A DNA stretch of 9,130 bases, taken from contig CAJUNI010000080.1 in the NCBI GenBank assembly GCA_910587945.1, forward strand, positions 1-9,130. The letters run 5' to 3'. The notes under the pieces are model-generated. The model saw nothing but the letters and a program-made list of their open reading frames with translations, made no database searches and was not told the DNA's origin. The translations under genes and the position numbers were made by a program. This DNA is from an uncultured Parvibacter sp. (GTDB lineage Bacteria > Actinomycetota > Coriobacteriia > Coriobacteriales > Eggerthellaceae). The first letter of the stretch is position 1; each line of letters starts with the position of its first letter. Shown here in pieces: positions 1-6,049 of the stretch.

Positions 1-243
1 GCGTACATAGTAGACGCCGGGCCAGGTAAGCGCTTCGGCCTCTGCCGCCGCTAAGCCCTCAGCGTCATAGGAGAATTCCACTGCGACCACTGAGCCCAGG
101 CCTTGCTCACCTTCGCGCACTTCCTTTTTGGGAGTGATGCGCACCACGCCATTGTGGGTCAAAAACATGCCGCATTGGTCGGCTTGGGGGCTGGCTTTGG
201 CCTCAGCAAGCCACTGATCAACGGAGGGTTCGGGTTTTCCCAT
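1..243 (-). CDS. MoaE-like molybdopterin synthase subunit, amino-terminal part
   Basis: This is a partial gene that runs off the left edge; 81 codons are visible. The peptide begins MGKPEPSVDQWLAEAKASP and continues with CGMFLTHNGVVR (residues 24-35) and ends with PGVYYVR (75-81). That pattern matches the short MoaE-type molybdenum cofactor proteins I know from Coriobacteriia, with a conserved early THNGxVR segment. MoaE is the large subunit of molybdopterin synthase, which adds sulfur from MoaD to cyclic pyranopterin monophosphate in the cytoplasm. The catalytic lysine of MoaE lies further on and is outside the window, so activity cannot be judged. The ATG at 243 is preceded by GGAAAGGA with about 7 bases of spacing, and no earlier in-frame start exists before an upstream stop. 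The coding frame is secure; the family name is a recollection-based match without an alignment. Confidence 0.6.
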   Translation of the reverse strand, partial: MGKPEPSVDQWLAEAKASPQADQCGMFLTHNGVVRITPKKEVREGEQGLGSVVAVEFSYDAEGLAAAEAEALTWPGVYYVR

Positions 244-303
244 AGCGAGATCCTTTCCATAGCGGCCCCAAAGGCCGAGATTTTTCGGACATCAATCGTC
301 ACG

Positions 304-319
304 GCCATAAATACTAGCA
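304..319 (-). promoter_or_regulatory. Candidate extended -10 promoter for the moaE-like gene
   Basis: Read on the minus strand, TGC followed by TAGTAT (316-311) makes an extended -10 element about 68 bases upstream of the ATG at 243. No good -35 hexamer is seen at 16-18 bases. An extended -10 of the same type, TGC-TACTAT, lies upstream of lysA on the other strand. This is a motif match only. Confidence 0.3.
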
Positions 320-526
320 GATTACTAGACTAATACCGAGCACAATAGCAACAAGGCTGATGAGGGCGCCTTCTCGGGGGACACGGAGAACGTCTTTCGG
401 GGTGCTGATTTCGGGAAGGGGGGAAAGAGTAGTTGCCCTCAGGAGTTTCATCGACGGTGACTTGGAACCTACCACCGAGCCTAAGCGGGCTTGGGACGCA
501 GAGAGGGTGTATAGGCGTCCTTTCAC
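314..526 (-). other. Doubtful small reading frame with hydrophobic tail, possibly broken
   Basis: A 70-codon minus-strand frame with GTG start at 526 ends in a hydrophobic stretch (ALISLVAIVLGISLVIC) preceded by charged residues, like a carboxy-terminal membrane anchor. There is no ribosome-binding site before the GTG, and the frame stays open upstream to about 640 with no ATG. A second minus-strand frame in the same stretch gives a protein-like segment, FQVTVDETPEGNYSF (about 475-431). It would join the hydrophobic tail if one base were lost or gained near the run of six C on that strand (about 418-423). This could be chance, a decayed gene, or a sequencing frameshift. I do not recognise a family. 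Confidence 0.2.
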
Positions 527-557
527 GGAATAATGGGAAAATTGCCTCGGACGTTGC

Positions 558-585
558 TTGTTGGAAACAATGGGCTTGCTACTAT
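558..585 (+). promoter_or_regulatory. Candidate promoter for lysA
   Basis: TTGTTG (558-563), a 16-base spacer ending in TGC, and TACTAT (580-585) form a weak -35 with an extended -10. Transcription would begin near 592 and leave a leader of about 70 bases before the lysA ATG at 662. This is the best promoter-like string in the region, by eye only. Confidence 0.4.
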
Positions 586-627
586 GGGCGCACAGAACGG
601 CAGTGATGCCGAAATTCCGTCTAAACT

Positions 628-646
628 AAGCTTCATGCGCAAGCTT
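628..646 (+). repeat. AAGCTT dyad in the lysA leader
   Basis: Two copies of the self-complementary hexamer AAGCTT (628-633 and 641-646) flank CATGCGC. The copies can pair as a 6-bp hairpin or serve as a symmetric protein site. The dyad sits just 5 bases upstream of the AAGGAG ribosome-binding site (652-657) of lysA, so a bound protein or folded RNA there could affect initiation. A role is inference. Confidence 0.35.
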
Positions 647-661
647 GATTGAAGGAGTGTT

Positions 662-2017
662 ATGTCTCTTCCCGCATCCGATTTAACTAAGCAGCCCGAT
701 CAGCGGACGACCATGGATTTGGGGGCAGTGCTTCCTCAGACGGCCGAAGTAGTGGATGGTCACTTGTGGGTTGGTGGCGTGGATATGGTGGATTTGGCCC
801 ATACCCAAGGCACTGCTCTCTATGTGTTTGACGAAGCGGATCTTCGTAGCCGTATGGAGCGCTATCGCGAAGCGTTTCGAGCTCGCTATCAAAACTCCGA
901 TGTGATCTATGCCTCAAAGGCGTTTTTAAACAAGGAAGTACTGCGCATTGTGCAGCAGGAAGGCCTGTGCCTGGATGTGTCGGGCGGGGGAGAGCTGGCC
1001 TGCGCTCAGTCCGTGGGCTTCCCCATGGAGCACGTCTTTGTTCATGGTAATAACAAGACCCCTCAGGAGCTGGAAGAAGCTATTGCTGCCGGCGTTGGTC
1101 GCATTATTGTGGACAGCCGCATTGAGCTTGCCCGGGTGAATGAAATTGCGGGACGTCTGGGCAAGGTGCAAGATATCTATATGCGTATCACCCCCGGCGT
1201 TGAAGCTGATACCCACGAATACATCCGCACGGGTTGTGAGGACTCCAAGTTTGGCTTCACCATGCTCAACGATTTTGCCTATGGCTGTGTGGCCGACGTG
1301 TTGGCAGCGCCCCATGTGCGCTTGGCGGGCTTGCACTGCCACATTGGCTCGCAAATCTTCGCCCTCCATTCCTTTAAGGAAGCAGCTGCGGTCATGGTGG
1401 AATTCATGGCGCGCATTCGGGAAGGCTATGACTATCTCATTGAGGAGCTGGACCTCGGCGGTGGGTTGGGTGTGGCCTATTTGGCCGAGCACGAGCCGCC
1501 TTCCATCGAGGAGTTTGCGGAGGTTACCTGCACGGCCGTTATCCAGGAATGCGAAGCGGCCCAGTATCCTCTGCCACGTTTGCTCGTAGAGCCTGGCCGC
1601 AGTTTGGTGGCCAATGCGGGACTGACGCTTTATACGGTCGGTATCCTGAAGACGTTGCCGGGCATTCGCAAATATGTGGCTGTAGATGGCGGCATGTCCG
1701 ACAACATTCGCACGGCGCTCTATCACGCAGACTACGAGCCCACTATTGCCAATAAAGCCGATCAGCCGCGCACTGAAATTGTCACCCTTTGTGGCAAGCA
1801 TTGCGAAAGCGGCGATGCGGTGGTGGTGGATATGCCTCTGCAAACGCCGGAGCTAGGAGACATTGTTTGCGTGTTTGGTACCGGCGCCTACAACATGACC
1901 ATGGCTTCCAACTACAACGGTCAACCGCGCCCGGCCGTGGTGTTTGTTAAGGACGGCAATGCCCGGGTGGTAACCCGTCGTGAAACCTATGAAGAGCTGC
2001 ATCAGCGCGATCTCTAA
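662..2017 (+). CDS. lysA: Diaminopimelate decarboxylase
   Basis: LysA is the PLP-dependent decarboxylase that converts meso-2,6-diaminopimelate to L-lysine in the cytoplasm, the last step of lysine synthesis. The 451-residue product is close to the usual family length of about 420-450. Visible signatures are the PLP lysine in YASKAF (Lys86), HIGSQ (227-231), the glycine-rich DLGGGLG (264-270), EPGRS (310-314) for phosphate binding, CESGD (381-385) contributed across the dimer, and GAY (408-410) near the active site. Together these separate it from ornithine and arginine decarboxylases of the same fold. The ATG at 662 follows AAGGAG with 4 bases of spacing. A later in-frame ATG at 713 is possible, because the first 17 or so residues are poorly conserved. 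The next aspartate-family gene, hom, follows after 164 bases, a gap full of dyads, so the two may be separately controlled. Long antisense frames here are shadows. Confidence 0.96.
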   Translation: MSLPASDLTKQPDQRTTMDLGAVLPQTAEVVDGHLWVGGVDMVDLAHTQGTALYVFDEADLRSRMERYREAFRARYQNSDVIYASKAFLNKEVLRIVQQEGLCLDVSGGGELACAQSVGFPMEHVFVHGNNKTPQELEEAIAAGVGRIIVDSRIELARVNEIAGRLGKVQDIYMRITPGVEADTHEYIRTGCEDSKFGFTMLNDFAYGCVADVLAAPHVRLAGLHCHIGSQIFALHSFKEAAAVMVEFMARIREGYDYLIEELDLGGGLGVAYLAEHEPPSIEEFAEVTCTAVIQECEAAQYPLPRLLVEPGRSLVANAGLTLYTVGILKTLPGIRKYVAVDGGMSDNIRTALYHADYEPTIANKADQPRTEIVTLCGKHCESGDAVVVDMPLQTPELGDIVCVFGTGAYNMTMASNYNGQPRPAVVFVKDGNARVVTRRETYEELHQRDL

Positions 2018-2030
2018 GGGTGAGGGATGT

Positions 2031-2047
2031 CGGCCGCATGGCGGCCG
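2031..2047 (+). terminator. Tight GC-rich hairpin after lysA
   Basis: CGGCCGC, loop ATG, GCGGCCG forms a 7-bp perfect stem beginning 14 bases after the lysA stop codon. Its position suits a terminator or an mRNA 3'-end stabiliser. No T-run follows, so it is not a canonical intrinsic terminator. Confidence 0.4.
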
Positions 2048-2073
2048 CCCTCGGTAGAACTTGAGAGTATGGC

Positions 2074-2103
2074 CGAAGACCGAGGAGTTTCCCTGGGTCT
2101 TCG
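2074..2103 (+). promoter_or_regulatory. Long stem-loop between lysA and hom
   Basis: CGAAGACC (2074-2081) pairs perfectly with GGTCTTCG (2096-2103). Inside it, AGG (2083-2085) pairs with CCT (2092-2094) across a single G-G mismatch, giving an 11-bp stem. It is followed by TGCATTT, which is too poor in T for a classic terminator. It may work together with the hairpin at 2031-2047 at the end of lysA, or belong to the control region of hom. Confidence 0.4.
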
Positions 2104-2106
2104 TGC

Positions 2107-2135
2107 ATTTCTAGGCCATAATGAGCTCTAGAAAT
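2107..2135 (+). promoter_or_regulatory. Operator-like dyad enclosing a candidate hom -10 box
   Basis: ATTTCTAG (2107-2114) and CTAGAAAT (2128-2135) are perfect inverted repeats separated by 13 bases. The spacer contains CATAAT (2117-2122), a good -10 match about 60 bases upstream of the hom start. The -35 region (about 2094-2099) is poor, so a promoter here might depend on an activator. A repressor bound at the two arms would cover the promoter. The binding protein is unknown. Confidence 0.4.
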
Positions 2136-2153
2136 AACACCGCCACAACTAAG

Positions 2154-2168
2154 GACCACTGACTGGTC
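2154..2168 (+). promoter_or_regulatory. Short hairpin just upstream of the hom ribosome-binding site
   Basis: GACCA, loop CTGAC, TGGTC forms a 5-bp hairpin that ends 2 bases before AAGGGAG (2171-2177), the ribosome-binding site for hom. It could tune translation initiation. The stem is short and may be chance. Confidence 0.25.
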
Positions 2169-2181
2169 TGAAGGGAGCAAC

Positions 2182-3465
2182 ATGAGCGTAAAGATCGGAT
2201 TGGTTGGTACGGGCACCGTCGGTGGCGGTTGCATTGACATCATTCAAAAGCATCGCGCCGATTTTCAGCGGCACTTTGGCGTGGACATTGAGCTGGTGCG
2301 CGTGTGCTCCTTAAATAGCGCCGAGGCAGAAGCCCACGGGGTAGGGGATCTCTTCACCGACAACTTCCACGAGATCTTGGAAGATCCCACCATCGATATC
2401 GTGATCGAGCTTATTGGCGGCACCACCTTTGCTAAAACTGTGGTCATCGGCGCCCTTGAGGCGGGCAAGAATGTGGTTACGGCCAACAAAGCACTTATGG
2501 CAACCTATGGCCAAGAAGTTATGGAAGCTGCCGCTGCCGCCGGCAAGGAAATTGCCTTTGAAGCCTCTGTGGGCGGTGGCATTCCCATCATTGACCCGCT
2601 CAAGCATTCCCTTATTGCTAACGAGATCACGTCGGTTATGGGTATCGTGAACGGCACCACCAACTACATGCTTACCCGCATGGCTGATAACGGCATGGAC
2701 TACGCCGAGGCCCTGAAAGAAGCTCAGGACAAGGGCTTTGCTGAGGCGGATCCGTCGGCAGATGTTGATGGTTTGGATGCTGCCGCAAAGATTGCCATCC
2801 TGGCTTCTATTGCCTTCAATTCCCGCGTAACCCTGGGCGATGTCTATGTTTCGGGCATCACATCCATCTCTCCGGTAGATCTTGAGGCGGCCCGAGACAT
2901 GGGTTACGTGGTGAAGTTGCTGGCCATTGCTCATCGTCGCGAAGACGGCGTTGATGTTCGTGTTCATCCCACTATGATCCCGGTTGACCATCAGTTGGCT
3001 ACGGTAAACGGCGTCTACAACGCCATCTATGTAGTGGGCGATTTTGTGGGCGAAACCATGTTCTTTGGTGCGGGCGCTGGTTCGGGTCCTGCCGCGAGCG
3101 CGGTAATGGGCGATGTGCTGGAGGTTGCTCGCCATGTACAGCAGGGGGTAGCACCTATCGTGGGTTGCACCTGCACCGACGACCTGCCTATTTTGCCCAT
3201 GGATGATCTGGAAATGAAGTACTACATCCGCTTCACCGTGACCGACCGTCCGGGTGTGCTCGCTGCTATGACCAGCGTATTTGCTAACCATGATGTGAGC
3301 GTCCATTCGGTGGTGCAGCGTGGCCATGGTCAGCAGGGTGCCGTGGATGTAGTCTACGTAACTCATACCGCCCGTGAATCTGCTGTGCGTGCGGTCATGG
3401 ATGAAATCGCGTCCTTAGACGACGTGCTGCAGGGTACACCCTCCCTCATTCGCGTGGAGGAATAG
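2182..3465 (+). CDS. hom: Homoserine dehydrogenase with carboxy-terminal ACT domain
   Basis: This enzyme reduces aspartate 4-semialdehyde to homoserine with NAD(P)H, the branch point to threonine and methionine. The 427 residues match the single-domain bacterial form that carries an ACT domain and no fused aspartokinase. The Rossmann motif is GLVGTGTVG (6-14). ANKAL (101-105), EASVGGGIPII (127-137) and GIVNGTTNYML (154-164) are family signatures. Glu188, Asp199 and Lys203, in GFAEADPSADVDGLDAAAK, align with the catalytic Glu208, Asp219 and Lys223 of the yeast enzyme. The ACT domain (about 347-427, starting YYIRFTVTDRPGVL) normally binds a feedback inhibitor, usually threonine, so allosteric control is likely. 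The ATG at 2182 has AAGGGAG 4 bases upstream. The HAD gene follows after only 8 bases, which suggests co-transcription. No thrB or thrC is present in the window. Confidence 0.96.
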   Translation: MSVKIGLVGTGTVGGGCIDIIQKHRADFQRHFGVDIELVRVCSLNSAEAEAHGVGDLFTDNFHEILEDPTIDIVIELIGGTTFAKTVVIGALEAGKNVVTANKALMATYGQEVMEAAAAAGKEIAFEASVGGGIPIIDPLKHSLIANEITSVMGIVNGTTNYMLTRMADNGMDYAEALKEAQDKGFAEADPSADVDGLDAAAKIAILASIAFNSRVTLGDVYVSGITSISPVDLEAARDMGYVVKLLAIAHRREDGVDVRVHPTMIPVDHQLATVNGVYNAIYVVGDFVGETMFFGAGAGSGPAASAVMGDVLEVARHVQQGVAPIVGCTCTDDLPILPMDDLEMKYYIRFTVTDRPGVLAAMTSVFANHDVSVHSVVQRGHGQQGAVDVVYVTHTARESAVRAVMDEIASLDDVLQGTPSLIRVEE

Positions 3466-3473
3466 CGCCTTAT

Positions 3474-4169
3474 ATGGATACGCCTCTCGGGATTATCTTT
3501 GATTGTGACGGGACTCTGGTGGACTCCATGGGAGTCTGGCGCGAGCTGGAAGAGTCCCTTACCAATCAAGGGGGCTTCACGCTTTCGAAGGCCGACACCG
3601 ATATCATCACGACGCTTTCTATCCCCGAGACGGCTGCCTACATTCATGAGCATTTCGGCCTGGGAGCTACCGCCGCAGCGGTAGAGACCATGATCAACGA
3701 ATTTATGCTGGACTATTACTCTCACCGAGCCTGCCCGCGTCCCGGTGCGTTGGCCTTTGTCCAGGGCCTGCACGAGCAGGGCGTACCTATGGCCGTGGCC
3801 TCGTCCACGCCCTCAGAGCTGCTCATTGAAGCGATGAAATCCTGCGGGTTTGCTCCCTACATGAAGGCCATTGTGTCGGTGGAAGATGTGGGCTCCTCTA
3901 AACGCAGTCCCGAAGTCTATGATGCTGCCCGCGCATCCTTGGGTACGACGCGGGCGCAAACCTGGGGCTTTGAGGATGCCACCTATGCCTTGGTTACCTT
4001 GAGCCAAGCGGGCTATCACACTGTTGGTATCTATGATGACGATAAGGCTGGTACCTGGGAGGATTTGGTGGCTACGGCCGACGTTGCCATTCAAAGTTTT
4101 GAAGAACTGACATCCGCTGGTTTCATGGCTGTGGTAGCTAGTCTCTATAATGAAAAGCTAACTAAATGA
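3474..4169 (+). CDS. HAD-superfamily hydrolase, beta-phosphoglucomutase-like
   Basis: This is a 231-residue soluble haloacid-dehalogenase-type phosphatase or phosphomutase; the substrate is unknown. Motif I is FDCDGTLVDS (9-18) with nucleophile Asp10 and acid/base Asp12. Motif II is VASST (108-112). Motif III is the lysine in SSKRSPEVY (Lys143), and motif IV is WGFEDA (164-169) with Glu167 and Asp168 as metal ligands. Residues 16-85 are the helical cap (C1 type), which sets substrate choice. All catalytic residues are present. GFED in place of the more usual VGDS or FEDS is common in the phosphoglucomutase-like branch. The ribosome-binding site GGAGGA (3456-3461) lies inside the end of hom, about 12 bases before the ATG, so translation may be coupled to hom. 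Position beside hom could suggest a role near homoserine or threonine metabolism, but nothing in the protein shows that. Confidence 0.88.
   Translation: MDTPLGIIFDCDGTLVDSMGVWRELEESLTNQGGFTLSKADTDIITTLSIPETAAYIHEHFGLGATAAAVETMINEFMLDYYSHRACPRPGALAFVQGLHEQGVPMAVASSTPSELLIEAMKSCGFAPYMKAIVSVEDVGSSKRSPEVYDAARASLGTTRAQTWGFEDATYALVTLSQAGYHTVGIYDDDKAGTWEDLVATADVAIQSFEELTSAGFMAVVASLYNEKLTK
4146..4151 (+). promoter_or_regulatory. Consensus -10 box inside the end of the HAD gene
   Basis: TATAAT occurs about 65 bases upstream of the next gene's ATG (4217), within the last codons of the HAD gene. No clear -35 is found 16-18 bases upstream. There is no terminator-like hairpin in the 47-base gap (4170-4216), so the membrane protein could be read from hom-HAD transcription as well as from this site. 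Confidence 0.3.
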
Positions 4170-4216
4170 ATCCACGATAGAGAAGCTATAAGCCAGCCAT
4201 CAAGCGAGGTAGAACA

Positions 4217-5908
4217 ATGACATCCCAAAATGAGTCAGCGACCGGAGCAAAAATTGACTCAAATGAGTCAGGGACCGTAGCCGAAATTGACTCAAAAAGT
4301 GCGGCCTCAGAGCCGGCGGTAGAAGATGCCTGCACGCGCCCTGAGTGCGCGGTCTCGAAGGTCCAGGAGGATGAAAAGGCCCTGGCTGCCGATATGAAGC
4401 GGGATCTGGGACAGTTGGCCCATGATGCAAAAGAGTCTCTCAAGCAAGGAGCCGCTGCGGGTATTGCGGAGTCTCGCGAAGAGCTGCGTATTGATAAAGA
4501 GGAAGCGCACGAGCTCAAGGAAAAAGACGAAGCTACACTCAAAGAAGTGGCTCACGATATCGCTCATCCTAAAGAGGGCATCGAAGCGCTTAAGGCACCG
4601 CTTGAGCGGTCGGTAGGCAAAGCAGCCCATCGCTTGCAAGAGCTGGAACATCCCAAAGAGCTGGTCCATGAAATCCACGAACACATAGAAGACTATGCCG
4701 ATGAGGCAGCGGAAGTGCGTGCGCAAATTACCTCAAATATGTGCGGGCCCGTAGACAAAAAGAAACTACCGCGCTCCATGAAGGTCTTTGGCATTTTGTG
4801 CATTGTGGGCTTTGTGCTCACCGCTCCCGCCATTGTGGAAACTATTTTCGATGCCATCAACCTATTCCGCGCGGGCGGCATAGCTGATGAGGGCATGACG
4901 GCCATCGTGATTACGTTTATCGCCTTAGGTGACGTGGTCTTAATGGCCTTAGGCTTCTTGCTGTTGGGTATTCGCCTTTTGCGCAATGAGCGAAGGTTTG
5001 CGGCCCTTACCATTGATGGTCTGTTTATCTTGATGGTGCTGGGTATTCTCTGCTCCATTTTGACCAAGGGCATCAGCCTTCGTTTGATCTTCTTCGGCAT
5101 TGTCTTGGTGCTGTTGGTTGCTCTGCAATCCTACATTGACCCGTCCTTGGCTGAAGAGCGCGAACTGCGCCGGCGCCTGCGCGATATGGAACTGCGTGAT
5201 GAGGCCGAGTCCGGCAAGCTAGGGCTCGACCAATCGGGTAAGGGCTACATCACCTTAAACTTCTACAACCTGTTCTGGATCTTTGTGGTGTGCTCCATCT
5301 TGGGTCTCATTATTGAGACGGTCTTTCATATGGTCTATGTGGATCCCGGCCACTACCAAGATCGAGCGGGCTTACTGTTTGGACCGTTTTCGCCCATTTA
5401 TGGCTGCGGCGCGGTGTTGATGACCATCTTCCTCAATCGCTTCCACAAGTCGAATGTCATTATCATCTTCTTTGTGGCGGCTATTATTGGAGGAGCGTTT
5501 GAGTATTTCACCAGCGTCTTTATGCAATACGCCTTTGGCGCGGTGGCCTGGGATTATACGGGTATGTGGCTCTCTATTGGGGGTCGCACCTGCGGTGTCT
5601 TTATGGCTATGTGGGGCTTGCTGGGCGTGGTGTGGATCAAACTGCTGCTGCCCCTGTTGCTGCGCATTGTGAATTTGATTCCATGGAACTGGCGCTATGC
5701 GGTCACTTCAGTATGCGCGGCCTTGATGTTGGCCGATGCCATCATGACGCTTCAGGCGTTGGACTGCTGGTATATGCGCTTATCGGGCATGCCGATAGCA
5801 ACCCCGGTCGAGCAGTTCTATGACGTTCATTTCGATAATACGTTCATGGCCGATCGCTTCCAGTCCATGACGATTCATCCCTCCGACACCGTACGTGGTG
5901 GTAATTAG
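4217..5908 (+). CDS. Membrane protein: charged helical amino-terminal domain plus CmpB-type transporter-like domain
   Basis: This 563-residue protein has three parts. Residues 1-185 are hydrophilic and rich in Glu, Lys, Ala and His. They open with two 11-residue tandem repeats (5-15 and 16-26) and continue as probable long helices with a repeated HPKE element (117-120 and 145-148). Residues 189-305 hold about four membrane segments (near 189-213, 226-253, 262-283, 287-305). After a charged linker (311-345), residues 348-513 match the Pfam family called putative ABC-transporter type IV (CmpB): GLLFGPFSPIYGCGAV (385-400), FEYFTSVFMQYAFG (428-441), then WDYT (445-448) and GGRTCG (455-460). No ATPase motifs are present and no ABC ATPase neighbours it, so the family name should not be read as proof of ABC transport. 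The start is supported by GAGGT 6 bases upstream. Which face of the membrane the long hydrophilic region lies on is not shown; cytoplasmic is likely, as no signal peptide precedes it. Function is unknown. Confidence 0.9.
   Translation: MTSQNESATGAKIDSNESGTVAEIDSKSAASEPAVEDACTRPECAVSKVQEDEKALAADMKRDLGQLAHDAKESLKQGAAAGIAESREELRIDKEEAHELKEKDEATLKEVAHDIAHPKEGIEALKAPLERSVGKAAHRLQELEHPKELVHEIHEHIEDYADEAAEVRAQITSNMCGPVDKKKLPRSMKVFGILCIVGFVLTAPAIVETIFDAINLFRAGGIADEGMTAIVITFIALGDVVLMALGFLLLGIRLLRNERRFAALTIDGLFILMVLGILCSILTKGISLRLIFFGIVLVLLVALQSYIDPSLAEERELRRRLRDMELRDEAESGKLGLDQSGKGYITLNFYNLFWIFVVCSILGLIIETVFHMVYVDPGHYQDRAGLLFGPFSPIYGCGAVLMTIFLNRFHKSNVIIIFFVAAIIGGAFEYFTSVFMQYAFGAVAWDYTGMWLSIGGRTCGVFMAMWGLLGVVWIKLLLPLLLRIVNLIPWNWRYAVTSVCAALMLADAIMTLQALDCWYMRLSGMPIATPVEQFYDVHFDNTFMADRFQSMTIHPSDTVRGGN
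4229..4294 (+). repeat. Two tandem 33-bp in-frame repeats at the start of the membrane-protein gene
   Basis: Units 4229-4261 and 4262-4294 differ at only a few bases and encode NESATGAKIDS and NESGTVAEIDS. The unit junction also forms a dyad, TGACTCA-AA-TGAGTCA (4255-4270). The repeats are exactly in frame, so copy-number change would preserve the protein. This is direct from the sequence. Confidence 0.85.
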
Positions 5909-6049
5909 GCGAAGAGAAGCTAAAGGGCAGGTGGCCTGCGGGCTCGCAATGGCCTGAATCCGCTGGCCTGAGGCCGCGGAGCTTCAGGTAGGAAGCTGGC
6001 GAACTGTTGGCCGCCTGAGGCCGTGGGCCTTTAGACACGATGCTGGCGC
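5909..6049. terminator. Hairpin-rich spacer between convergent genes, probable bidirectional termination region
   Basis: The 141 bases between the convergent membrane-protein gene and metA hold several stems: GCAGG-TGG-CCTGC (5927-5939), TCCGC-T-GGCC-TGA-GGCC-GCGGA (5959-5980, one bulged base), and AGCTTC-AGGTAG-GAAGCT (5980-5997). GCCTGAGGCCG is repeated directly at 5966-5976 and 6013-6023, and GGCCTG recurs at 5933, 5951 and 5965. Long T-runs are missing on either strand. The position fits termination from both sides; the repeated GGCC hairpins are more numerous than a simple terminator needs. Confidence 0.45.

Larger units (their letters stand above)
244..661. other. Divergent intergenic region between moaE-like gene and lysA
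   Basis: These 418 bases separate the leftward moaE-like gene from rightward lysA. They hold candidate promoters in both directions, the doubtful minus-strand frame at 314-526, and a small dyad close to the lysA start. No lysine riboswitch or other riboswitch that I could name is evident, and I see no RNA gene. Confidence 0.5.

Noticed and set aside
160..308. Minus-strand frame from an ATG at 308 (starting MAVTIDVRKISAFG) overlapping the moaE-like start
   Set aside because: The opening looks protein-like, but it has no ribosome-binding site and runs into the moaE-like gene in another frame, where it becomes proline-rich nonsense before a stop.
103..333. 76-codon plus-strand frame over the moaE-like gene
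   Set aside because: It overlaps the moaE-like frame, which has a good ribosome-binding site and family-like sequence, and it has none of its own.
926..1843. 305-codon open frame on the minus strand opposite lysA
   Set aside because: It lies entirely inside lysA, which has all its catalytic motifs. The antisense peptide is rich in His, Arg and Asn with no family features, as expected of a shadow frame.
2018..2181. T-box or lysine or SAM riboswitch before hom
   Set aside because: I found no AGGGTGG-type antiterminator motif, no conserved riboswitch core, and too little length for the lysine class.
2311..3366. 351-codon open frame on the minus strand opposite hom
   Set aside because: It is fully antisense to a conserved homoserine dehydrogenase and has the same shadow composition, with no recognisable domain.
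5270..5760. Taking the 563-residue protein as a true ABC transporter subunit
   Set aside because: Only the family name suggests it. No ATPase gene or Walker motif is nearby, so transport by ATP hydrolysis cannot be claimed.
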